From the NCBI GenBank assembly GCA_963530295.1, contig CAUSCF010000003.1, forward strand, positions 1 through 64,000: a stretch of 64,000 nt of DNA, in the 5' to 3' direction. The DNA comes from JABCPE02 sp963530295 (lineage in GTDB: Bacteria > Bacteroidota > Bacteroidia > Flavobacteriales > Weeksellaceae). Under the pieces are notes generated by a model that ran no database searches, was not told where the DNA came from, and worked only from the letters and a program-made list of their open reading frames with translations. Of this stretch, positions 15,570-22,950 are shown one piece after another. A program made the position numbers and the translations under genes. The stretch's first letter is position 1; the number at the start of each line of letters is the position of its first letter.

Positions 15570-17711
15570 ATGAAGATTTTATATCAAAAACTAATCTCTT
15601 GTGTCGTTTTTAGTGTCTTTACGCTGAACTCCGCTCAGGAAATCACTTTAAATAAAATACACTCAGGCTATTACAGAACTGAGTTTATCTATGGGATAAA
15701 CTCCATGAACGATGGAGAACACTACACCATTTTGGAAAAAGATGGAATTGTAAAATATTCCTACAAAACAGGAAAAAAAATAGAAACCATCTTAGAGGCT
15801 AAGATACAGGACTATACATTTTCTCACGATGAGAGTAAAGTGCTGGTTCTGAACGAACAGCAGCCCATCTACCGCCATTCTTTCTTAGGAAAATACCATG
15901 TAGTAAATCTCAGTAAAAACGGAAAAATAACTGCCCTAAACAACGGAAACTGGGTTCAGGAGCCTAAATTCTCTCCCGATGGAAGATTCGTTGCTTTTAT
16001 CTTTGGGAATAATCTTTATTATCAAGACCTCAACTCTGAAAAAATCACCCAAATCACTTTCGATGGTGAGAAAAATAAAATCATCAACGGACTGGCTGAC
16101 TGGGTGTATGAGGAGGAATTCGGGCACACAGACATGTACCAATGGACAAAAAACAGCGAAAGTCTAGTTTTCGTGAAATTTGATGAAAGCCAAGTAAAAG
16201 AAATGAACATGCAGGTTTTCAATGGAAATCTGTATCCGCAGGATTTTCGTTTCAAATATCCGAAAGCAGGAGAAGAAAACTCAAAAGTTTCGGTATACGC
16301 CTATGATTTAAAACTAAATAAATCCACACAAATCGATCTTGCTAACTTTGAAGCTTACTATATCCCACAGGTTTTCCAGACTGCGCAGCCTAACGAAATA
16401 GCGATAGCGACTTCCAACAGGCATCAGAACAAGCTGGAAATCATCAAGATAAATACTAAAAACTATTCTATCAAGAAAATCCTAACCGAAACGGATGCCG
16501 CTTGGATAGAAACGGACAATCTTTCTTTGGAATTTTTGGAGGATAATTCTTTCCTTTGGGCTTCGGAAAGAGATGGTTTCAGACATTTTTATTGGTACAC
16601 ACCTGATGGAAAACTGAAAAAACAAATTACCAAAGGCAACTGGGAAATCACTGACTACTATGGTTTTAGCCCTAAAAATTCTGAAATCTTGGTGCAGACT
16701 ACCGAAAAAGGCAGCACCAACAGAGTGGTGAGCAAAATAAACATCAAGACAGGGAAAAAGCAGATAGTTTCTGAATTAAATGGAACTAATAATGCCGATT
16801 TCAGCAAGTCTTTCCAATATTTTATCAACACGCATTCTTCCGCAGAACAGCCGAATACTTACACTTTGAGGGATTTTAATGGCAAAACTCTGCGAGAATT
16901 ACAGAATAATAATTCAGCACTGAAAAAACTGCAGTCAGATGGTTTCGTAAACAAAGAATTTTTCCAAATTCCAAACAAAAACGGCGACCAGATGAACGCT
17001 TGGATGATAAAACCCAAAGACTTCTCGCCTAACAAAAAATATCCTGTGCTAATGTACCAGTATTCTGGGCCTGGCTCACAACAGGTAAGCAACGCTTGGG
17101 ACGGCAGAAACACTATTTGGTTTAACCTTTTGGCTCAAAAAGGATACATCGTGCTTTGTGTAGATGGGCGTGGAACAGGCTATCGTGGAACGAAATATAA
17201 AAAAGCAACTTACAAGAATTTAGGAAAATACGAGATAGAAGACCAAATCACTGCTGCACAGTGGATTGGCTCACAGAGTTTTGTAGATGCTGGGCGAATT
17301 GGGATATTCGGATGGAGTTTTGGAGGATATATGGCAAGTCTGGCGATGACTAAAGGAGCAGATGTTTTCAAAGTAGGAATCGCTGTAGCACCAGTAACCA
17401 CTTGGCGTTATTACGATACTATCTATACTGAAAGATATCTACAAACTCCACAAGAAAACCCACAAGGATACGATGAAAACTCACCTATCAATTTCGCTGA
17501 TTTAATGAAAGGAAAATACCTGCTAATCCATGGAACAGCAGATGACAATGTCCACTATCAGAATGCAGTAGAAATGGCGGAGGCTCTTATTCAGAAAAAC
17601 AAAGAATTTGAGTTTATGACCTATCCAGACAAAAACCATGGAATTTATGGTGGAAACACTAGACTACATCTATACCAAAAAATGACAGATTTTATTCTAA
17701 ATAATCTATAA
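15570..17711 (+). CDS. Dipeptidyl peptidase IV (S9B family)
   Basis: Exported serine peptidase that removes X-Pro (or X-Ala) dipeptides from peptide N-termini. The 713-residue protein has a signal peptide (cut after about residue 23, NSAQ), an N-terminal beta-propeller and a C-terminal alpha/beta-hydrolase. The triad is Ser583 (GWSFGGY), Asp658/659 (HGTADDNVH) and His690 (DKNHGIYG). The N-terminus-anchoring glutamates of DPP IV are visible at 181-183 (WVYEEEFGH), which separates it from other S9 peptidases. A POT peptide transporter starts 2 bases after its stop. Confidence 0.93.
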   Translation: MKILYQKLISCVVFSVFTLNSAQEITLNKIHSGYYRTEFIYGINSMNDGEHYTILEKDGIVKYSYKTGKKIETILEAKIQDYTFSHDESKVLVLNEQQPIYRHSFLGKYHVVNLSKNGKITALNNGNWVQEPKFSPDGRFVAFIFGNNLYYQDLNSEKITQITFDGEKNKIINGLADWVYEEEFGHTDMYQWTKNSESLVFVKFDESQVKEMNMQVFNGNLYPQDFRFKYPKAGEENSKVSVYAYDLKLNKSTQIDLANFEAYYIPQVFQTAQPNEIAIATSNRHQNKLEIIKINTKNYSIKKILTETDAAWIETDNLSLEFLEDNSFLWASERDGFRHFYWYTPDGKLKKQITKGNWEITDYYGFSPKNSEILVQTTEKGSTNRVVSKINIKTGKKQIVSELNGTNNADFSKSFQYFINTHSSAEQPNTYTLRDFNGKTLRELQNNNSALKKLQSDGFVNKEFFQIPNKNGDQMNAWMIKPKDFSPNKKYPVLMYQYSGPGSQQVSNAWDGRNTIWFNLLAQKGYIVLCVDGRGTGYRGTKYKKATYKNLGKYEIEDQITAAQWIGSQSFVDAGRIGIFGWSFGGYMASLAMTKGADVFKVGIAVAPVTTWRYYDTIYTERYLQTPQENPQGYDENSPINFADLMKGKYLLIHGTADDNVHYQNAVEMAEALIQKNKEFEFMTYPDKNHGIYGGNTRLHLYQKMTDFILNNL

Positions 17712-17713
17712 TT

Positions 17714-19366
17714 ATGAAAAACAAACATCCAAAAGGTTTGCCCTATCTCTTCTTCACAGAAATGTGGGAAAGATTCGGTTATTATTTGATTTTAGGAATC
17801 TTCGTGTTGTATATGATTGATGCTGACAAGGGCGGCCTTGCCTTTGATAGCAAACATGCTGATGACATCTTCGGGACATTCATTGCCCTTACCTACCTTA
17901 CACCGTTTCTTGGCGGGTTTCTTGCAGACAGACTGCTGGGATACATCAAGGCGATTTACATCGGTGGGGCACTTATGGGACTGGGATACATTGGGTTAGG
18001 ACTTTTCAAAGATGTGTCCATGTTCTATGTGTCAATGGGGCTGATAATCGTGGGTAACGGATTCTTTAAACCGAGTATCTCCACGCTTTTAGGAAATCTC
18101 TATTCTGATGACAAGTATAAAGCCAATAAAGACGCAGGATACAACATCTTCTACATGGGGATAAATATCGGGGCTTTTGTATGTAATATCATCGCGGCTT
18201 ATATGAGAAATAAATACGGCTGGGGCGAGGCTTTCGTGACGGCTGGTGTAGGAATGTTTTTAGGTTTGATTATTTTTTCTTTTGGGAAAAAACATGTCGT
18301 TCATGCCAATGTGATGAAACCTGTCCAAGAGGGCGATACCACTATCAGTTCCATCTTGGTAAAAGTATTCCTTCCTGCTATCATCGCGGGAGTTATCGGC
18401 TGGGTAATTCCTGGGAATATCTTTGGGTCAGATTCTACGGATGCCTTTATATTTGCATGTATTCCTGTTATTTTATTCTATGTTTTTATTTATGTCAGCG
18501 CAAATGCAGAGGACAAGAAACCTATCGGAGCCTTGTTGGCGATATTTGCAGTGAGTATGATGTTCTGGGCTGTATTTAAACAAAACGGAACTGCCCTTAC
18601 CCGCTGGGCAAATTACTACACAGACAGAAGTGTTCCTGCTACTTTAGAAAAGCCGCTGGAAAGCATCTATTTGGTTGATACAAAAGACTACAATACAAAG
18701 GAAGTTGCAGTTCATGACAATCAGTTCCAAACTGTAAAAGGCGAAGACGGAAAACCTAAAAAAGAACAAGGAAAAGACATCTATTTCAAAAATATAAGCA
18801 AGGAACAAAAAGCAGAACTAGAAGCCAATCCAGACAAGAAAGTATATCTCTATAATACTGAGCTGTTCCAGTCTATCAATCCTTTTTGGGTCATTGCCCT
18901 TACGCCAGTGGTGGTAGGCTTCTTTATGATGCTTCGTAGAAAAGACAAAGAGCCTTCTACTCCTGCAAAGATTGTTCTGGGACTGTTCATCTCAGCCCTA
19001 AGTTGTTTAGTAATGGTAGGCGCTGTATATGCAGGAGATAATGGTGCTTACAAAGTATCACCACTTTGGCTGTTTGCTGCTTATGGAATCATCACAGTAG
19101 GCGAGCTTTGCCTATCTCCTATGGGACTTTCTCTGGTATCTAAACTTTCTCCGCCGAGAATTACAGCGCTTATGATGGGGGGATTTTTCCTTTCTACATC
19201 GATAGGGAACAAACTCTCTGGTATATTGGCGAGTATGTGGTACAGCTACGAAGACAAAGCCAATTTCTTCTGGGTAAATTTCGCCCTGCTGCTCATCGCT
19301 ACCCTACTGGGAGTTGCCATCCTAAAACCACTAAATAAAGCCATGAAAGAAAAAGGCGTGAAATAA
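17714..19366 (+). CDS. Proton-dependent oligopeptide transporter (POT/PTR2)
   Basis: Inner-membrane symporter that imports di- and tripeptides with protons. The 550-residue protein has about 14 hydrophobic segments. The family's first-helix motif ExxERFxYY is present (Glu16 to Tyr24: EMWERFGYY), as is GNGFFKPSIS. A hydrophilic insert of roughly 80 residues sits around residues 310-390 between membrane helices, a feature I associate with Bacteroidota POT proteins. With the DPP IV gene only 2 bases upstream, its likely cargo is the dipeptides released outside the cytoplasmic membrane. Confidence 0.95.
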   Translation: MKNKHPKGLPYLFFTEMWERFGYYLILGIFVLYMIDADKGGLAFDSKHADDIFGTFIALTYLTPFLGGFLADRLLGYIKAIYIGGALMGLGYIGLGLFKDVSMFYVSMGLIIVGNGFFKPSISTLLGNLYSDDKYKANKDAGYNIFYMGINIGAFVCNIIAAYMRNKYGWGEAFVTAGVGMFLGLIIFSFGKKHVVHANVMKPVQEGDTTISSILVKVFLPAIIAGVIGWVIPGNIFGSDSTDAFIFACIPVILFYVFIYVSANAEDKKPIGALLAIFAVSMMFWAVFKQNGTALTRWANYYTDRSVPATLEKPLESIYLVDTKDYNTKEVAVHDNQFQTVKGEDGKPKKEQGKDIYFKNISKEQKAELEANPDKKVYLYNTELFQSINPFWVIALTPVVVGFFMMLRRKDKEPSTPAKIVLGLFISALSCLVMVGAVYAGDNGAYKVSPLWLFAAYGIITVGELCLSPMGLSLVSKLSPPRITALMMGGFFLSTSIGNKLSGILASMWYSYEDKANFFWVNFALLLIATLLGVAILKPLNKAMKEKGVK

Positions 19367-19374
19367 ACCAAAAC

Positions 19375-19403
19375 AAAAATACCACTTATTGAGTGGTATT
19401 TTT
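19375..19403. terminator. Bidirectional terminator, POT transporter / EamA transporter
   Basis: Stem AAAAATACCACT / AGTGGTATTTTT with the loop TATTG, then a T-run. It includes the last codons of the convergent EamA gene. Confidence 0.8.
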
Positions 19404-20300
19404 TTTATTTTCTCTATCCGAAATATATGCTACAATAAACACCGTGGACAAGATAAAAGCAAATCCTATCGCATCCAAGAAGGAAAAAGGATTTCCTAAA
19501 AATACTACAGAACATATCGTAGCTACCACGGGTTCTATACAGGCTATCATACTTGCCTTCGTAGGCCCTATAATTCCCACGCCTGACAAATAAAACAGAA
19601 ACGCAAAAATACTTCCCAAAAGGACAATCAGCAATAAAAATACAATTACTACGATATCAACCTTCACTGGCTGTTCCCATGGTTTCGCTGTTATAGAAAG
19701 TGCAATTCCACCGATGAACATTCCCCATGCGATGACCACTGCCGTTCCATATTTCTTTAAAATCTCTGCTGGCTGCACCGTGTATATAACCAAAGTAATC
19801 GCCGAGAGCATTCCCCAAAACAGTGCTACAGAAGAAACCTTCAAAGTGCTCATATCTCCATGCGTAGCCAGAATAAACACACCCAAAAGAGATAAAAACA
19901 AAACGACCACCTCATAAGGCTTCGGTTTTCTTTTTTCTTTAAAACAAACATAAAGCAAAATAAGTGTAGGTCCAAAATACTGAAGCACCGTGGCAATGCC
20001 TGCATTAGAATGCTGTATCGTAGTGAAATAGGTATACTGTGTCCCCAGCATACCAAAAACCCCGAAAACAAAAACCCTTATCAAATCTTTAGTATTTCTA
20101 AAAATATCAAAGATTTTATTCTTATCCTTGGCATAAAGATAAACCAGCAAAAAAACACCCGCCAGCAAAAGCCTGTAAGGTGTCAGCCAGTCAGAAGTTA
20201 CTCCTTTCTGTAAAAACAAAAACTCCGCAAAAGCCCCATTTATCCCCCACAGTGTAGCACCGATAGTTGTATAGATAAACCCCTTTTTCGATTGATTCAT
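19386..20300 (-). CDS. EamA-family (DMT) transporter
   Basis: Membrane permease of the drug/metabolite transporter superfamily, 304 residues with ten likely helices in two EamA repeats (TTIGATLWGINGAFAEFLF at the start; VALFWGMLSAITLVIYTV opening the second half). Cargo unknown; relatives export amino acids or other small metabolites. It ends within the terminator shared with the POT gene. A 41-base gap separates it from the upstream 90-residue gene, so both may be part of the gpsA transcript. Confidence 0.9.
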   Translation of the reverse strand: MNQSKKGFIYTTIGATLWGINGAFAEFLFLQKGVTSDWLTPYRLLLAGVFLLVYLYAKDKNKIFDIFRNTKDLIRVFVFGVFGMLGTQYTYFTTIQHSNAGIATVLQYFGPTLILLYVCFKEKRKPKPYEVVVLFLSLLGVFILATHGDMSTLKVSSVALFWGMLSAITLVIYTVQPAEILKKYGTAVVIAWGMFIGGIALSITAKPWEQPVKVDIVVIVFLLLIVLLGSIFAFLFYLSGVGIIGPTKASMIACIEPVVATICSVVFLGNPFSFLDAIGFAFILSTVFIVAYISDRENKKNTTQ

Positions 20301-20341
20301 TTTAGTTATTATTCCTTAAATATGGTCAAATAAAAAGTTAT

Positions 20342-20614
20342 CTAATCCAAAAATCTATACGCCACAATTTTAAAATCAAAACTCACAGGTCTGAGGCTCG
20401 CCAGATAATCTACTCTTAGATATTTTTGTGATGAGTATTCCTCCACTAGTTCGCCATTTTCATTATAATTAAAATTATTATTGGGAAGTTTGATAGAGGC
20501 TATCATTTCTCCTTTGTGCATTCCTTCTACCCAGCCTTTTTCATCATCTAATTCTATTTCGGACAGCAAGTCAGTTATGCCTTGTTTAGTGTTGTATTCT
20601 ATGTATTCTTTCAT
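20342..20614 (-). CDS. Unknown 90-aa protein
   Basis: Small acidic soluble protein with no recognised family. It begins MKEYIEYNTKQGITDLL and looks like a mixed alpha/beta fold ending in RPVSFDFKIVAYRFLD. Its ATG lies 1 base after the gpsA stop, so it is cotranscribed with gpsA. Function unknown. Confidence 0.75.
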   Translation of the reverse strand: MKEYIEYNTKQGITDLLSEIELDDEKGWVEGMHKGEMIASIKLPNNNFNYNENGELVEEYSSQKYLRVDYLASLRPVSFDFKIVAYRFLD

Positions 20615-20615
20615 T

Positions 20616-21632
20616 TTAATTTAGCTTTTGAACAAGTTTTGTAAATTCTTCTTCACAGTTTTTCTCTTCGTAAAGAATTCTATAAATATGCTGCACGATA
20701 GGAGCATCTATTTTATTGTTTTTAATAATCTGATAGATTCCGTTGGTAGCGTAGTAGCCCTCTGCCACCATGCTCATAGACTGGATAGCAGATTTCACGG
20801 TGTAGCCCTTCCCGATGTAGTTCCCAAACATTCTGTTTCTACTAAACAGCGAGTAAGCCGTAACAAGCAAATCCCCGATGTACGAACTTTCATTGACATC
20901 TCTTGGCTCTGGATATACCGCATCTAGAATTCTTTCCAGCTCCCGAACCGCATTAGAAATATATACCGCTTGGAAATTATCCCCATAGCCCAGCCCATTG
21001 GCCATTCCTGCGCCTATGGCATAGATATTTTTGAGGACTGCGCTGTACTCATTACCCAGAATATCATTACTTTGGTTAATTCTGATATATCGTGAAGACA
21101 ACAAGTCGCTCAGTATCTGAGTGGTTTCCTTGCTGGCAGCTGCCACTGTAAGGAAAGACAATCGCTCCATGGCAACTTCTTCAGCGTGGCACGGCCCTGC
21201 AAGAACTGCTTGGTTTCTATATCCTATATTAAAAGTGTCACGGAGATAATTCGCTACAATATCATTATGTTTTGGAACAATTCCTTTAATCACTGAAGCA
21301 AATATCTTCCCTGAATAATCACAAGTCATCTTCTCTATGGTATCTGCCAAATAGATAGATGGCGTTGCTAGAATAATCACATCGCAGGCTGTCACCAGCT
21401 CATTGATATCCATTGTCAAAACCAATCGGTCTGGGTTAAATTTCACTGCGGTGAGATAGTGCGGATTGCTCCCTTGTGAAACCAGAGCCTCCCTTGTACC
21501 GTCATCACGAAGCAGCCAATGAACTTTTTCGCAGTTTTCCATCAGCATTTTTACTACTGCGGTGGCGAAACTACCACTTCCGATAACCCCAACTTTTGGT
21601 AAATTTTTGTTCTCAGTCATATCGTTTTTCAT
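20616..21632 (-). CDS. gpsA: Glycerol-3-phosphate dehydrogenase [NAD(P)+]
   Basis: Cytoplasmic enzyme that reduces dihydroxyacetone phosphate to sn-glycerol 3-phosphate, the backbone for phospholipids. The 338-residue protein has the dinucleotide loop GVIGSGSFATAVV at about 15-27, SVIKGIVPKHN, AGPCHAEEV and the catalytic-Lys region (YSAVLKNIYAIGAGMANGLG). The ATG at 21632 leaves only about 4 leader bases after the predicted transcription start; a second Met five codons in (MTENKNLPK) is an alternative start. Confidence 0.95.
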   Translation of the reverse strand: MKNDMTENKNLPKVGVIGSGSFATAVVKMLMENCEKVHWLLRDDGTREALVSQGSNPHYLTAVKFNPDRLVLTMDINELVTACDVIILATPSIYLADTIEKMTCDYSGKIFASVIKGIVPKHNDIVANYLRDTFNIGYRNQAVLAGPCHAEEVAMERLSFLTVAAASKETTQILSDLLSSRYIRINQSNDILGNEYSAVLKNIYAIGAGMANGLGYGDNFQAVYISNAVRELERILDAVYPEPRDVNESSYIGDLLVTAYSLFSRNRMFGNYIGKGYTVKSAIQSMSMVAEGYYATNGIYQIIKNNKIDAPIVQHIYRILYEEKNCEEEFTKLVQKLN

Positions 21633-21640
21633 TTAAACCA

Positions 21641-21648
21641 CAAAGGTA
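21641..21648 (-). promoter_or_regulatory. -7 promoter element (TACCTTTG) of gpsA
   Basis: Minus-strand TACCTTTG matches TAnnTTTG, 8 bases before the gpsA ATG, directly beside the upstream terminator. The -33 position shows no clear TTG. Confidence 0.5.
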
Positions 21649-21653
21649 AAGAA

Positions 21654-21682
21654 AAAAATCAAGCCTTTGAGACTTGATTTTT
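21654..21682 (-). terminator. Terminator after the PEGA lipoprotein gene
   Basis: Stem AAAAATCAAG / CTTGATTTTT with a 9-base loop; on the minus strand it ends in a T-run just before the gpsA promoter, separating the two transcripts. Confidence 0.75.
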
Positions 21683-21701
21683 AAAACTATTGTTTGATAT
21701 T

Positions 21702-22166
21702 TTATAACTTTTCAAGTTGTCCTACTTTTTGCCAGTTTTTATCAACTTTCAGTGATACTGCTATATAAACTTCCTTTTTAGAAGATTTAAAAACAGTTCC
21801 CTGTTGAAGCTGAGCATTTATTTCATTTGGAGTTAGTTTGTAAATTGCACCTGTAATAGGGTCAACAACTAAACCAATAATTCCACCAAAAACAATGTTT
21901 CCTATATACCAAGCATTAAACTGCTTAGTCAGTTTAGTTTTGTATGGTTCATATCCTTCTAATCTTATCTCCACTTCATACTCTCTTTTTCTTTCTAATT
22001 TTGTTTCAAATGGAGTTTTTCCCACTTCTGTTTCATCAATGAAAACAGTGGCATTTGTAGGTGTACTATCAAATTTGACAGTTTGTCTACTTCCAGAAAC
22101 GATAGTTGCGCAGCTGCTTAAAAAAAAGAGAGAGGCAACTCCCAATAACATAATTGTCTTTTTCAT
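21702..22166 (-). CDS. PEGA-domain lipoprotein
   Basis: Lipoprotein of 154 residues. The signal ends in the lipobox FLSSC (Cys19), so it is lipid-anchored after export. A PEGA domain follows (VKFDSTPTNATVFIDETEVGKTPFETKL), a small beta-sandwich found on surface and envelope proteins. A Gly-rich hydrophobic stretch (IGNIVFGGIIGLVVDPITGAIY) is common in such lipoproteins. It starts 6 bases after the upstream lipoprotein gene; the pair forms a small envelope operon. Role unknown. Confidence 0.85.
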   Translation of the reverse strand: MKKTIMLLGVASLFFLSSCATIVSGSRQTVKFDSTPTNATVFIDETEVGKTPFETKLERKREYEVEIRLEGYEPYKTKLTKQFNAWYIGNIVFGGIIGLVVDPITGAIYKLTPNEINAQLQQGTVFKSSKKEVYIAVSLKVDKNWQKVGQLEKL

Positions 22167-22172
22167 AAATCT

Positions 22173-22562
22173 TTATTTTATTATTTTAAGTTTGTATTGT
22201 TTTAGTTCTTCTACATTACCATCATAAAAATAAAACTCTAATTCCATTCTATGGCATGAGCTCCATAAATCAGGATAAGTAACTTTGGTTATTTTAACTA
22301 TATTTGCTCCGTTTTCTCGTGCCATTTTTCTAGCTTTTATCAAATTAGAATCATAGTCACAATCTACTGAAAAACCAGTATCTCCATATCTTGCTGTTCC
22401 TATCTTAGTTGCTCCTGCAGGAACATCATGCTGTATTAATAGGAAAGCCACTTTTTCATTAGATGTCAAAGCCTCTCTTCTATTATCAAAATTACTTTTA
22501 ACCCTTGCTCCACAGCTCAATAATGTTCCCAATAACATTATTAATAAAATATTTATCCTCAT
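22173..22562 (-). CDS. Small lipoprotein, 129 aa
   Basis: Exported lipoprotein with lipobox GTLLSC (Cys17). The mature part has no known domain; it contains FLLIQHDVPAGATKIGTARYGD and NGANIVKITK, a pattern seen in uncharacterised Bacteroidota lipoproteins. Two further cysteines (CDYD, SSC) could form a disulfide. First gene of the two-gene lipoprotein operon. Confidence 0.75.
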   Translation of the reverse strand: MRINILLIMLLGTLLSCGARVKSNFDNRREALTSNEKVAFLLIQHDVPAGATKIGTARYGDTGFSVDCDYDSNLIKARKMARENGANIVKITKVTYPDLWSSCHRMELEFYFYDGNVEELKQYKLKIIK

Positions 22563-22803
22563 ATCAAAATCATTTATATCTGTAAAAATTAGACAACAAC
22601 CTTTACAATGTTTAAAGGCTATTTATTGCCAATAAATTTTCGTACAAAAATACCTTTTTGGTTTCAAAAAACAACATATAAACTTGTGATTTTAATCATA
22701 ATTATGAGTGCTCCTATGGAGGAAAATTTTATATATAGAACATTAATAATAATTAACAAATCAAAAACCTGCAATCACTTTTGGATAAAAACAAATAACA
22801 ACA
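22563..22803. other. Gene-free A+T-rich stretch
   Basis: First part of a 388-base gap between the lipoprotein genes and clpB. An 82-codon open frame on the plus strand (from 22608) has no promoter, no homology I recognise and poor coding character. I see no gene, tRNA or clear promoter here; the rest of the gap holds a terminator and an inverted repeat. Confidence 0.6.
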
Positions 22804-22829
22804 AAAATCCTTCAAAATTGAAGGATTTT
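22804..22829 (-). terminator. Terminator of clpB
   Basis: Nearly loop-less stem AAAATCCTTCAA / TTGAAGGATTTT; on the minus strand it runs into a T-rich tract. It lies beyond the inverted repeat that follows clpB. Confidence 0.75.
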
Positions 22830-22855
22830 ATTTTTGGATTTACACATTTAAAATA

Positions 22856-22931
22856 ACCATTTAGACCCGCCATAAGGTTTCTATGAAAAAGATCAATAAC
22901 AAGGTTGGATTATTCAGCAGGTCTAAATGGT
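22856..22931. repeat. 76-base element with 12-base inverted ends after clpB
   Basis: The arms ACCATTTAGACC (22856-22867) and GGTCTAAATGGT (22920-22931) are perfect inverted copies separated by 52 bases. The interior has no open frame. It could be a structured 3' end of the clpB mRNA, a small dispersed repeat, or a regulatory RNA. The window holds only one copy as far as I can see. Confidence 0.6.
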
Positions 22932-22950
22932 CTTTATAACATTATAACAA

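Noticed and set aside
22608..22856. 82-codon open frame on the plus strand upstream of clpB's 3' end
   Set aside because: No promoter, no recognisable family, odd composition, and it runs through the clpB terminator hairpin.
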